From JAFGOG01 sp034429215 (lineage in GTDB: Bacteria > Chloroflexota > Anaerolineae > JAAYZQ01): DNA of 64,000 bases. Where the stretch lies: contig DAOUGI010000103.1 of assembly GCA_034429215.1 (NCBI GenBank), forward strand, positions 20,810 to 84,809. Direction: 5' to 3'. The position numbers and the translations under genes were made by a program. A model generated the notes under the pieces. That model was not told where the DNA came from. It worked only from the letters and a program-made list of their open reading frames with translations, and did no database searches. The first letter of the stretch is position 1; every line of letters starts with the position of its first letter. This document shows positions 9,433-17,533 of the stretch, one piece after another.

Positions 9433-9539
9433 CAGGTTTCTCTTTCCCGGTGCTCCGCCTGGGCGGTGACACACCTTGTGATGAATAGAGCCAGACTTGT
9501 ATGTGTCAGGCGTGGCCCTCTATCCGATTGGGCTGAGCT

Positions 9540-9569
9540 ATTATATACGCGTTCCTGCGTTCCTGTCAA
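9540..9569 (-). promoter_or_regulatory. Promoter for the MBL-fold hydrolase gene
   Basis: Minus-strand TTGACA (9569-9564), an 18-base spacer and TATAAT (9545-9540) match both consensus boxes perfectly. The start point would lie near 9533. Confidence 0.8.
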
Positions 9570-9610
9570 TCCCCCTTTGGTACCAGTGATCGATTTTCCC
9601 AAGTACTGAT

Positions 9611-9639
9611 TTGCCAAATCAATGGGTTTATGCTAGAAT
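9611..9639 (+). promoter_or_regulatory. Promoter for the glycoside hydrolase gene
   Basis: TTGCCA (9611-9616), a 17-base spacer and TAGAAT (9634-9639). It implies an untranslated leader of about 170 bases before the ATG at 9819. I see no recognisable riboswitch in that leader. Confidence 0.6.
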
Positions 9640-9818
9640 GCCCGCCGTGCTTGCCCAAGCAGGACATGGCAGTTGCATAGCAGTCTTGGTCGCATAGTTT
9701 GAGTCTATACCCCGGGCTGAGCTTGATTTGCACAGGCTTGGCTTTTGGGGTATTCTTGTTTGGTATAGTGTGTTGGCTCTTGGACTAGAATCTAGGGAAT
9801 GGAAAGGAACAAAACATA
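9640..9818 (+). other. Long 5' leader, no recognised element
   Basis: About 180 bases between the predicted promoter and the hydrolase ATG. It is T/G-rich and less GC-rich than the coding DNA. There are a few weak -10-like words and a small CTAG-AAT-CTAG hairpin near the end. No open frame with a ribosome binding site and no known riboswitch core was found. Confidence 0.4.
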
Positions 9819-12788
9819 ATGGAGCAGAAGCCTGACCCCATACTCAAAGGACTGGGCGGATTGCTCGAAGGCAGGACGACGGGGCTGATCTTTAACCTGC
9901 TGATCGTAGTCCTTTTGGTTCTGGCCTTGCTTTTGCCCCCGGTTTCGGCCCAGGAACGCATTCTGGATGCGGGCTATGAGGCGATTGACCGGGATGACGG
10001 TGGTTCGGTGGTGGACCCAGACGGCATGCAGGTGACACTATCACCGGCCGGTCTGCAAGAAAACGTCAAGATCAAAGAGGAATCGGTGCCGATGGCAAGC
10101 TTCATGGACGGATCTGCGGGCAAAGACCTGGCCGCAGCCGCCGAAGCACTGCCAACTAACCTACGGCCCAAGAGTCCCGTATACAAAATCAACGTCAAGG
10201 GCGAACCGCCCACTGACGTGACTCTCACCATACCGATCCCCAACAACGCAGAACCGTACAACCTGCTATCGCTGTACGACTGGACCGGCGAAAAGTGGGA
10301 GTTTGTGGCCGGCCACGTCATCGTCGAGGATGACGTGATCGAGGCGCACCTTAACCATCTTCCCAGAGCAGTGGCAGTCCTCCAGGACACCGGGCAAGCG
10401 GCTCAGGTTAGCACCGAGCTGCCCGACTATGTATCGCTGCCCGAACAGGGGTCACAGGCCCTGGCAGAGCTAAATCCGGTAGGATATACGTTGGGCGGTG
10501 AGAACAACATCAAAGGTACGCTGCCGACCCTGCCGGCTCTTGCGGGCGGCGAGTCGTACCGAATAGTACCCGTGCTGCGCAACTGGACCGAGGACGGCGT
10601 GGTGCGCAACGACTGGCTGGACAATATGCTGGCCATCCCCGAGTCACAAGATGCCCACATGGCGGCAATCGTCGACTTGGTGGTGCGGGAAATGTATGCG
10701 GGCATCGACCTTGATTACCGGGGCATCAACCCTGATCTCAAGTCCGAGTATAGCTCGTTCGTGACCCGGCTGGCGGAGCAGCTTCACGCCAATGGTAAGG
10801 AGCTCAGCGTCCACGTCGAGCAGCCGGTCCAGATTGCCGCCGATCTTTGGGAGACGGGCGCCTATGACTGGGCAACCCTGGGCCGGGCCGCCGATCGGAT
10901 CAAGTTCCCGGCCAGCCAGGATCCAGCCGCCTATGCCTCAGGCGGGCAGATGGAAGCCCTGCTGGGGTGGGCGGTTGGCGAGGTCGAGCGCTCCAAGCTT
11001 CAGCCTGTCTTTACGGCGGGAAGTGTGGAAAAGCGTGGGACAACGCTTGTCGAGCGGACCTACCGCGATGCCTTGGCCGAGCTGAGCAAGGTGGCCGTAC
11101 AGCAGGGCCAGGATGCGATCATCCCGGGCGACCAGGTCACCCTGATCCTCGAGAACCTGGGAGTTCGGACCGATCCGGCGACGGGCAGCAGTTGGTTTGC
11201 CTATCGCGATGAGGTCACCGGCGAAGAGCGGACGGTATGGTTGGAAGACGCCAGCAGCCTGAGCCACAAGCTGGCTCTGGTGCGCAGCTTTAATATCGGC
11301 GGCATTGCCATGCGCGCCCTATGGGACGAAGGAAACGATCCGCGCGTCTGGGATCTGGTGCGCGAATACCAGGCCTCAGCCCAAATGGCCGAGGCGCCGG
11401 CGGATAGCCAGTTTGCCGTGCTGTGGACGGTGACCAAGCCTGACGGCCAGGTTCAAGAAGAGACGAGAGGCCTCGACCAGGGCGCTTACACCTGGACGGC
11501 CCCTGACCAGCCCGGCCAATACGCGCTCAGCGCCCAGATCGTGGCCAACAATGGACAGACGGTTGCCGGCGGCGAGCAGGTCGCCGTCCTGGTCGAGCTG
11601 CCCACCCCGACCCCGACGCCGACCCCATCTCCAACGCCGGTCCCGACCGAGACGCCGACTCCCACACCAACCGCGACGCCGAAACCCAAAGCAGCAGCGT
11701 CAGCCCCCAAGGCCACCAGCGCGCCGTCTTCGGGCGGCGGAAGCAGCGCCAACCGGGTCAATACCAACTTTGGCTATGGCATCCAGATCGATGCCAACGA
11801 CGACCTGGGCTGGGCCACCAGCACCATCAAGGGGATGGGGTTCGGTTGGGCCAAGTTCCAGGCGCCGTGGATGGACTTTGAGCCGGCGAAGGGCAGCATC
11901 AACTGGGGTAACCTGGACCAGAAGGTCAATGGGCTGAGTGGGCTCAAGATCATGCTCAGCATCGTCAAAGCCCCGCACTGGGCACGTGGCGGGCAGGACC
12001 TCAGTGTGGAAGGCCCGCCGAATGACCCGCAGGACTTTGCCAACTTTCTGGGCCAGGTGGCCGGCCGCTACTGTGGCTCAGGTGTCAAAGCTATCGAGGT
12101 CTGGAACGAGCAAAACCTGCACTACGAATGGGGTAACATGAAGATCGATCCGGCTGCCTACATCAGGCTGTTAAAGCCGGCCTACAACAGCATCAAAGCC
12201 GCCTGCCCGAGCATGATCGTCGTCAGCGGCGCGCTCACGCCCACCGGCGCCGGCGGCCGGGTGGCTATGGACGATTTCACCTACCTGGAAGGCATGTACC
12301 AGAACGGTCTGAAGAGCTACTGCGACGCTGTAGGAGCTCACCCCAGCGGCTACAACGTGGGCCCGGGGACCAAGTGGACAGAGGCATGCACCTTCATCAC
12401 TCAGCATGGTAATAGTTTCAACGGTCCGTGCAGGAACCCACACCACTCGTGGAGCTTTTACTCGACCCTGAACGGTTACCACAACATCATGAGCAAGTAC
12501 GGCGACGGCAACAAAAAGATCTGGCCCACCGAATTTGGCTGGGCCACCGACTGGACCGGCGACGCCAACTATGGCTACGCCCTGGACAATACCCGTGAAG
12601 AACAGGCAGCCTGGACGGTCGAGTCTTACAAGCTGATGAAAAGCTGGGGATGGGTCGGCACGGCGTTCTTGTGGAACCTCAACTTTAAGGTGACAGCCCC
12701 CCATTGGGAAGGCTCGCAGTGGGGTATCATCAATAGTGACCGGTCGCCGACGCAGACCTACAATGCGCTGGCGAATATGCCCAAGTAG
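9819..12788 (+). CDS. Exported two-domain glycoside hydrolase (GH18-like plus GH5/GH39-like)
   Basis: A 989-residue protein with one hydrophobic segment at about 25-45 (LLIVVLLVLALLLPPVSA), a signal anchor or signal peptide. At about 225-520 lies a GH18-like barrel containing MYAGIDLDYRGI. The usual GH18 signature DxxDxDxE has its catalytic Glu replaced by Arg here. A TPTP-rich linker (about 590-640) leads to a second barrel (about 645-985) with IEVWNEQNL and WPTEFGW, the usual acid/base Glu and nucleophile Glu of clan GH-A enzymes (GH5/GH39-like). The C-terminal domain is thus probably catalytic and the GH18-like one probably glycan-binding. The substrate is not predictable. A strong terminator follows. 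Confidence 0.8.
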   Translation: MEQKPDPILKGLGGLLEGRTTGLIFNLLIVVLLVLALLLPPVSAQERILDAGYEAIDRDDGGSVVDPDGMQVTLSPAGLQENVKIKEESVPMASFMDGSAGKDLAAAAEALPTNLRPKSPVYKINVKGEPPTDVTLTIPIPNNAEPYNLLSLYDWTGEKWEFVAGHVIVEDDVIEAHLNHLPRAVAVLQDTGQAAQVSTELPDYVSLPEQGSQALAELNPVGYTLGGENNIKGTLPTLPALAGGESYRIVPVLRNWTEDGVVRNDWLDNMLAIPESQDAHMAAIVDLVVREMYAGIDLDYRGINPDLKSEYSSFVTRLAEQLHANGKELSVHVEQPVQIAADLWETGAYDWATLGRAADRIKFPASQDPAAYASGGQMEALLGWAVGEVERSKLQPVFTAGSVEKRGTTLVERTYRDALAELSKVAVQQGQDAIIPGDQVTLILENLGVRTDPATGSSWFAYRDEVTGEERTVWLEDASSLSHKLALVRSFNIGGIAMRALWDEGNDPRVWDLVREYQASAQMAEAPADSQFAVLWTVTKPDGQVQEETRGLDQGAYTWTAPDQPGQYALSAQIVANNGQTVAGGEQVAVLVELPTPTPTPTPSPTPVPTETPTPTPTATPKPKAAASAPKATSAPSSGGGSSANRVNTNFGYGIQIDANDDLGWATSTIKGMGFGWAKFQAPWMDFEPAKGSINWGNLDQKVNGLSGLKIMLSIVKAPHWARGGQDLSVEGPPNDPQDFANFLGQVAGRYCGSGVKAIEVWNEQNLHYEWGNMKIDPAAYIRLLKPAYNSIKAACPSMIVVSGALTPTGAGGRVAMDDFTYLEGMYQNGLKSYCDAVGAHPSGYNVGPGTKWTEACTFITQHGNSFNGPCRNPHHSWSFYSTLNGYHNIMSKYGDGNKKIWPTEFGWATDWTGDANYGYALDNTREEQAAWTVESYKLMKSWGWVGTAFLWNLNFKVTAPHWEGSQWGIINSDRSPTQTYNALANMPK

Positions 12789-12803
12789 GGGCTAGAGAGA
12801 GTT

Positions 12804-12841
12804 AGAAACCCGGTTTCTGTGAGAAACCGGGTTTCTTTTTT
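12804..12841 (+). terminator. Intrinsic terminator of the glycoside hydrolase gene
   Basis: A perfect 15-bp stem, AGAAACCCGGTTTCT / AGAAACCGGGTTTCT, with a GTG loop runs into TTTTT. It touches the end of the converging minus-strand gene and may act on both strands. Confidence 0.9.
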
Positions 12842-13523
12842 AGTAGGTTCGCTGCCACTCCACCCGGTACCACCCGGCAACGCTGCTGTCAAAGTTAATA
12901 ACCGCCTGCCGGCTGATCGGCTTGCCAGAAGCGTCAACCAGAACCACGTACCAGGTAAGTTTTTCCTGGGCAATTGGGACATCGTACTGCCCGGTTTCTG
13001 CCCCGCCCTTGGAGGTTGCCGGCGGCAGCGTAGTCCACTTGTTCGACGCCTGGATCAGCACACCTTCCAGCAGATTGCCGTTGGCATCGCGGATTGTGCC
13101 AAAGATGTAGCAGCAGCCGGGCCGGCTGGGATCTGGCTGCGTGCTGAGCACACGAAACGGAAAAGTCTCAACCGGCGTAGCCGTCGGCACCTGGACCGGC
13201 GGTACGGCTGGGCGTTGGGTAGAAGTCGGCTTGGACGGCTCGGGCGTCGCGGGTGGCTCGGCAGTAGGCGGCAGAGTCGGAGCCACGGTCACCGTGTCGG
13301 TAATCAGCGGAATGTAGGTCGGGAGCGCCATAATGGTGGCGGTGGGCGTCGGCGCGGCCTGGGTAGCAGCGCGAGTTACCTGGCCCACCTGGCCGGTCGG
13401 CACGGGCGTAGCCTGGGCACGCAACGCATCGCGGGTAGACATGAAGCCGGTAAAGGCCACGTACAGTCCGAGCAGCACGATCAACAGAACGATCAGGAAA
13501 CCAAAACCATATCCCTTACTCAT
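12840..13523 (-). CDS. Membrane-anchored protein with Pro/Thr linker and C-terminal beta domain
   Basis: I do not recognise a specific family. The protein (227 aa from the ATG at 13523) has one N-terminal transmembrane helix (FGFLIVLLIVLLGLYVAFTGF), a Pro/Thr/Val-rich linker of about 85 residues, and a compact C-terminal domain. That domain contains YIFGTIRDANGNLLEGV, reminiscent of carboxypeptidase-regulatory-like (Ig-like) domains. It is probably exposed outside the cell. The ATG at 13523 has no Shine-Dalgarno sequence, but a promoter -10 box ends 7 bases before it, so the mRNA may be leaderless. An in-frame ATG at 13559 overlaps the -35 box and is unlikely. Confidence 0.65.
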   Translation of the reverse strand: MSKGYGFGFLIVLLIVLLGLYVAFTGFMSTRDALRAQATPVPTGQVGQVTRAATQAAPTPTATIMALPTYIPLITDTVTVAPTLPPTAEPPATPEPSKPTSTQRPAVPPVQVPTATPVETFPFRVLSTQPDPSRPGCCYIFGTIRDANGNLLEGVLIQASNKWTTLPPATSKGGAETGQYDVPIAQEKLTWYVVLVDASGKPISRQAVINFDSSVAGWYRVEWQRTY

Positions 13524-13530
13524 GTGGCCA

Positions 13531-13559
13531 ATCATACCATCGCTGAAAGCAATTGGCAA
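13531..13559 (-). promoter_or_regulatory. Promoter predicting a leaderless mRNA
   Basis: Minus-strand TTGCCA (13559-13554), a 17-base spacer and TATGAT (13536-13531). Only 7 bases (TGGCCAC) separate the -10 box from the ATG at 13523, so transcription would start at or next to the A of the start codon. Confidence 0.65.
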
Positions 13560-13573
13560 ATCGGAGGGCTGAT

Positions 13574-13602
13574 TTGCATTTTCTTGACGGGAATGCTATA
13601 AT
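13574..13602 (+). promoter_or_regulatory. Promoter for tRNA-Val
   Basis: TTGCAT (13574-13579), a 17-base spacer and a perfect TATAAT (13597-13602), 12 bases before the tRNA. The tempting TTGACG at 13584 is only 7 bases from the -10 box and cannot be its -35. Confidence 0.6.
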
Positions 13603-13614
13603 AGCAGTTGTTGC

Positions 13615-13688
13615 GGGCGAGTAGCTCAGATGGTTAGAGCGCGTGTCTCACATACACGAGGTCGGGGGTTCAAGTCCCTTCTCGCCCA
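13615..13688 (+). tRNA. tRNA-Val (CAC)
   Basis: A 74-base tRNA folds fully. The acceptor GGGCGAG (13615-13621) pairs with CTCGCCC (13681-13687). The D arm is GCTC/GAGC. The anticodon stem CGTGT/ACACG encloses loop CTCACAT with anticodon CAC at 13649-13651. The T arm has loop TTCAAGT with stem GGGGG/CCCTT, including two G-T pairs. The discriminator is A. The 3' CCA is not encoded in full (CC then T). It reads GUG valine codons. Confidence 0.95.
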
Positions 13689-13704
13689 CCTCGGCAACCC
13701 GAGG

Positions 13705-13738
13705 CCGTGGTCGTACCACCATTACGCGACCACGGTTT
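13705..13738 (+). terminator. Hairpin after tRNA-Val
   Basis: The stem CCGTGGTCG (13705-13713) / CGACCACGG (13727-13735) is followed by TTT. It is likely the end of the tRNA transcript, before the histidine kinase gene. Confidence 0.6.
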
Positions 13739-13804
13739 GCTATATGCTCTGACGGTTCTTCTCACCTAGGGGAAGGCTGGGAAAGGATCTGATTCCGCAA
13801 GCTC

Positions 13805-15553
13805 ATGCCCTCTTCCAAAATGCTGAGAAAGCGCATTGGCGGCACACGCGATCTTGGCACCGACTGGGCGATCTGCCTGGTGCGGTGGGGGCTGCTTGTC
13901 CTGGTCCCGGTGCTGGTACTGCTCGATCCGGCCCATCGCCTGTCGGTCGCCGACGTAGCGCTTTATCTGCTCGCCGTCGCAGCCTATAACCTGGTCATCA
14001 CTGTGCTGTTGACAATCCACTTCTTCCCCCGTTTCGTTCAATCGGTTGCGCTGATCGCCGACATTCTCAGCGCCATCGCCCTGCTCTACCTGACCGGCAA
14101 GGCCCTGGACACCTTTTTCTTTTTTCCATTGTTCCCGATCACAGTCGCTGCACTGCGCTTTGGGTGGCGGGCAGGGTTGATCACCGCCGGCATCTTTGCT
14201 GCCGGCAACGGTCTGCTGGCACTAATCCGCAACGGAGGACCAGCACCAAGCCAAGTCTTCCAGATTAGCCTGTACACACTACTATACATCCTGACCGGGG
14301 TAGTGTTGGCGGTTGTGCCGGTGGGTGCGCCGTCCGCTTGGGGCCAGGCCGCTCGCAAGCAGACCACTGCCGAAGAAGGGGTAATACCCGATAATCTGAG
14401 GATGGTCTACGAGATGGCGGCAGCTTTGAGCGCCACCATGAACTACCAACGAGTCTTGGAGGCGATTCTGGAAATCAGCCGCCTGGGGCTGGCCGACCTG
14501 GGTGAGCGAATGGGCGAATCGGTGGGGATGGTCCTTTTGTACGATCAGGGTAGCCTTTACCCCGCATCCCACCGAAATCTGGTCGTGAGGGGTGACGAAA
14601 CACAACGCATCAGCGGGGCGGAAGGGATCGTCGAGCAGGCTGTCTCTTCCGGGCAAGCGATCATCGGCACCGATCCTGCTTCTGACCCAGGGCTAAAGGT
14701 ATTTAAATCGCTCCAACACTGCAGGTCTATGATCTGTGTCCCGCTGCGCGCCGGGTTCGAGAGCTATGGTGCAGTGCTATTTGCCTCCGTTAACCGAGAC
14801 GCATATACCAGCGAGCACCTGGACGTACTGACGATCTTTTGCAACCAAGCGACCATCGCCCTGCAAAATGCCAGCCTCTATCAGACCCTGCGCGAAGAAC
14901 GGGACAAGATCGTGGACAAGGAAGAGCAAGCACGCCGCAAACTGGCCCGCGACCTGCACGACGGCCCCACACAGGATGTGGCAGCCATCGCCATGCGTCT
15001 CAACTTTGCGCGCGTGCTGCTAGACCGGGATGTCGGCCGGGCCAGGAAAGAGTTGGAGAGGCTGGAAGACCTGGCCCACCGGACCGTGAAAGAGATCCGA
15101 TCCATGCTCTTTACGCTGCGGCCGGTCATTCTCGAAACAGAAGGTCTGGTAGCTGCCGTGAACCAATATGCCGAGAATGTCCGCGAGAATGATCTCCTGT
15201 CGGTGACCGTTAATACCGAACGATACCGCGACTGTCTGGATACCGATGCCCAGGGAGTGGTTTTCAGCATCATCGAAGAAGCCGTGAATAACGCCCGAAA
15301 ACACGCTCATGCGACGCGGATCTCTATCCGAATGTCGGTAGAGAACGACCTGTTCGTAGCGCAGGTGGAGGACAATGGGCGCGGCTTTGACGTGCAAGCT
15401 GTAGAGCGGGGCTATAGCTCGCGGGGCAGCCTGGGCATGATCAACCTGAGAGAACGGGCAGCGCTGATCGAGGGAAATCTGACCATCGAATCGATCCAAA
15501 ACGAGGGTACGCGTGTCATTCTCATCGTGCCGGTCGTGATCGAGGCTACCTAG
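13805..15553 (+). CDS. Membrane sensor histidine kinase with GAF domain (NarL-partner type)
   Basis: This 582-residue protein has several hydrophobic helices in residues 20-180. A GAF-like domain spans about 200-355 (GIVEQAVSSGQAIIGTD, MICVPLRAGFESYGAVLFAS). Next comes a HisKA_3 dimerisation domain with the phospho-accepting His in LARDLHDGPTQ (about residue 384), then a HATPase_c domain (NNARKHAH, VEDNGRGFD, GSLGMINLRERA). This is the kinase type that phosphorylates NarL/LuxR-family response regulators. No response regulator is adjacent, so the kinase is an orphan in this window. The signal sensed is unknown. A membrane-protein gene follows after 17 bases. Confidence 0.88.
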   Translation: MPSSKMLRKRIGGTRDLGTDWAICLVRWGLLVLVPVLVLLDPAHRLSVADVALYLLAVAAYNLVITVLLTIHFFPRFVQSVALIADILSAIALLYLTGKALDTFFFFPLFPITVAALRFGWRAGLITAGIFAAGNGLLALIRNGGPAPSQVFQISLYTLLYILTGVVLAVVPVGAPSAWGQAARKQTTAEEGVIPDNLRMVYEMAAALSATMNYQRVLEAILEISRLGLADLGERMGESVGMVLLYDQGSLYPASHRNLVVRGDETQRISGAEGIVEQAVSSGQAIIGTDPASDPGLKVFKSLQHCRSMICVPLRAGFESYGAVLFASVNRDAYTSEHLDVLTIFCNQATIALQNASLYQTLREERDKIVDKEEQARRKLARDLHDGPTQDVAAIAMRLNFARVLLDRDVGRARKELERLEDLAHRTVKEIRSMLFTLRPVILETEGLVAAVNQYAENVRENDLLSVTVNTERYRDCLDTDAQGVVFSIIEEAVNNARKHAHATRISIRMSVENDLFVAQVEDNGRGFDVQAVERGYSSRGSLGMINLRERAALIEGNLTIESIQNEGTRVILIVPVVIEAT

Positions 15554-15570
15554 TCGGCGTTGCCGGGATT

Positions 15571-16392
15571 GTGTCTGACTTGAGCGGCAGCCCTTCTCCC
15601 CTCCTGTTTTGGCTTCTGGGTTCTGTACTGATCTACGCCCTGGCAGCGAATGCGCTGTGGCTGGCGAAATCTTTTGTCTCACGCGGGGCAGGGAATCATC
15701 ACCACGAGCAGGGCAAAGGGTCTCCCTCTGTGCCGGCAAAATCCTTCGCTTCGCAGCCGCCAGCGGCCCTGCCTGTCAGAATGACATGGACCGGCTGGCT
15801 GTGGCAGGCAGGCCGCTTTCTGTTCTATCTGGGGATTCCTTACCTGGTGCTCGGCGGCTGGCCCCGCCGCCCGTTCCAGGGTCTGCTGTCACTCCAGGAC
15901 ATGGGCCTCGTCGGACTGGGTGAAAGCTGGACGGTGGCCTGCTGGCTGGGCGCTGCGGGCACCGGGCTGGGGATAGGAATCGGCGCCCTGGCGCTTCTCT
16001 TCCTTGCCCGGCGCCACGCGAACCATGTGCCTCCCTTTCCCCACCGTCCATGGTGGGAGATTGTCATCGGCGTGGTCTACCTCGAGGTGCACTGGGCCTT
16101 TTACCGGGCAGCCCTGGCCATCCTCCTGGGTGATTTGTACTGGGGTGTCTTTGCCGGCCTGGGACTGGTCTATGTCGAGTGGGCCGTGAGCCCGTCTTGG
16201 CGTTTGGGTTGGCGCCAGGAGCCACGCGCTGCCGGTCAGTGGCTGCGGGCTGCGCTGGCCCTGGTGATCGCCGTGCTGTTCCTCTTGACGCAGAATCTAT
16301 GGATTTGTCTGGCAATTCACTCGCTGCTGGAGCTAATCTTTTACTCCCACAACCGGCAGAAAGCACACACCCCGCCCGCCGTGGTCGGCTGA
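15571..16392 (+). CDS. Multi-spanning membrane protein, possibly degenerate CPBP-like
   Basis: I do not recognise this protein firmly. It is 273 residues from a GTG start, 17 bases after the kinase gene, with about six hydrophobic segments. The second half contains LEVHWAFYRAAL, FAGLGLVYVEWA and LAIHSLLELIFY. Their order recalls the three motifs of CPBP (CAAX-protease-like) membrane proteins, but key residues differ, so this is only a suggestion. Codons 15741-15786 include words of a repeat also present between genes elsewhere in the window. The last 52 bases overlap the end of the convergent ttuA gene. Confidence 0.6.
   Translation: MSDLSGSPSPLLFWLLGSVLIYALAANALWLAKSFVSRGAGNHHHEQGKGSPSVPAKSFASQPPAALPVRMTWTGWLWQAGRFLFYLGIPYLVLGGWPRRPFQGLLSLQDMGLVGLGESWTVACWLGAAGTGLGIGIGALALLFLARRHANHVPPFPHRPWWEIVIGVVYLEVHWAFYRAALAILLGDLYWGVFAGLGLVYVEWAVSPSWRLGWRQEPRAAGQWLRAALALVIAVLFLLTQNLWICLAIHSLLELIFYSHNRQKAHTPPAVVG
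15741..15786 (-). repeat. Expanded copy of the TGTCATTCTGA/GCGAAGCGAAG repeat inside a gene
   Basis: Read on the minus strand it has TGTCATTCTGA, then about 20 inserted bases, then GCGAAGCGAAGGAT. The two ends match the intergenic copies at 32663 and 51574. Here it is translated as part of the membrane protein. Confidence 0.45.
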
Positions 16393-17324
16393 CCGCAGCG
16401 GGTGCAGGGCTGAAGGGAAAGCTCGCCGCCCTCGGCAAAGATGACCCGGCCGGTACGTCGCGCCTGGAGAAACTGCAAGTAGAACTGCTGCTTGGCGCCC
16501 GGCGAGGTGAGCTCGAGCCGGTTGAGCAGCTCCTTGTAAAAATTGGTGGTCGAGCCCTTGGCAAAAGGGCACTCGTCGTAGATATAGTCCAAACCGCGAA
16601 CCAGGGCATAAGCAGCCGCCTCACGCTCGTAGAGCCGGACAAACGGCTTGACTTTGCGGGCCAAGCCGCCCCTTGTGGCGCATGCTTCACGGAGAGCCCC
16701 TTCACATGCAGGGCCGCTCGCGGCTGGGGACGACGGCCGCTCCTCCAGGACCGGCGCCTGGCGGGCCAGATAGCCGGCCTGCCAGTGGAGGGTATTTTGC
16801 AGCAGCACGGCAGCCTCATCGTCAAGGTTGTGACCTGTGGCGATGGCCGCAAACCCGCCATCGCGCGCCGTGCTGTTCATAATGTGACGCTTGACCAGGC
16901 CGCACAAGGCGCAGGGCTTGGCCTGTCCACGCCTTCTGGTATGGGCCAACACCGGGATCGTTTGTCCGTACTCGGCGCCGACATCCACCACGTGCAGCAG
17001 CGCCGCAGGGTGGTGATCGGCGATGAATTTGCGGCACATCTCTAGCGACTTGGCGGAATAGTCGATCCCCTCGTCGATACCCAGGCTAATGTACAGCCCT
17101 TCGGCTTGGTAGCCCAGATTGAGCAGCAGATCCCACAGGCTCAGGCTGTCCTTGCCGCCAGAGACGGCCACAAGCACCCTGTCGGCGGGGGTGAACATCT
17201 GGTAGGTCTCGATGGCTCGCTGCGTCGTGGTAGTAACCCACTCGACAAAATGCGCCGCGCACAACTGCAAGCGGTGCTGGCGCATCTGGATGACGGCGGT
17301 GCCGCCGCACTTGTGGCATTTCAT
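16341..17324 (-). CDS. ttuA: tRNA 2-thiouridine synthetase TtuA-like (PP-loop ATPase)
   Basis: This 327-residue member of the TtuA/Ncs6 family thiolates U54 of tRNA in thermophiles, or U34 in related enzymes. It has an N-terminal zinc finger (CHKCGG with a later Cys-His), the ATP-pyrophosphatase loop VSGGKDS (about 54-60), CALCGLVKRH and DECPF (the three Cys expected to hold the Fe-S cluster), and a C-terminal zinc site (CTRCGQ, CAFC). An Ala/Pro/Gly-rich stretch of about 25 residues before KVKPFVRLYERE looks like an insertion. The gene starts 7 bases after the stop of the ttuB-like sulfur carrier gene, which supports the assignment. Confidence 0.85.
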   Translation of the reverse strand: MKCHKCGGTAVIQMRQHRLQLCAAHFVEWVTTTTQRAIETYQMFTPADRVLVAVSGGKDSLSLWDLLLNLGYQAEGLYISLGIDEGIDYSAKSLEMCRKFIADHHPAALLHVVDVGAEYGQTIPVLAHTRRRGQAKPCALCGLVKRHIMNSTARDGGFAAIATGHNLDDEAAVLLQNTLHWQAGYLARQAPVLEERPSSPAASGPACEGALREACATRGGLARKVKPFVRLYEREAAAYALVRGLDYIYDECPFAKGSTTNFYKELLNRLELTSPGAKQQFYLQFLQARRTGRVIFAEGGELSLQPCTRCGQPTTAGGVCAFCRLWE

Positions 17325-17331
17325 GCTTGCG

Positions 17332-17523
17332 TCATCCGCCCGAGACTACCGCAATCAGCTTGATTGTGTCGCCGTCCTGGGTCAGCGTTGCCTCGTTGAT
17401 GAGCAGACCATCGCGCACAGCCAGGACCGATTCGGGGTTCAGGCCTACCTTCTCTATAATATGGCGCACTGTGCTGCCCGGTTTGACTTCCCAGGTCTTG
17501 TCGCGATAAATAACCTTAACCAT
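17332..17523 (-). CDS. ttuB: TtuB-like ubiquitin-fold sulfur carrier
   Basis: A 63-residue beta-grasp protein of the MoaD/ThiS/TtuB family ends exactly in Gly-Gly (AVVSGG). That C-terminus is adenylated and thiocarboxylated to deliver sulfur. Placed 7 bases before ttuA, it is most likely the sulfur donor for tRNA thiolation rather than for molybdopterin or thiamine. The start ATG at 17523 (MVKVIYRD) is preferred. Another ATG at 17535 overlaps the predicted -10 box (TACAAT, 17539-17534). The mRNA would then have almost no leader. Confidence 0.83.
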   Translation of the reverse strand: MVKVIYRDKTWEVKPGSTVRHIIEKVGLNPESVLAVRDGLLINEATLTQDGDTIKLIAVVSGG

Positions 17524-17533
17524 TTCACGCGCC

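Noticed and set aside
11590..11690. The repeated CCGACGCCGACC-like DNA as a tandem repeat or CRISPR-like array
   Set aside because: It simply encodes the TPTPTP linker of the hydrolase; units are short and not conserved beyond codons.
13584..13602. TTGACG and TATAAT as a promoter for tRNA-Val
   Set aside because: The spacer is only 7 bases; the correctly spaced -35 is TTGCAT at 13574.
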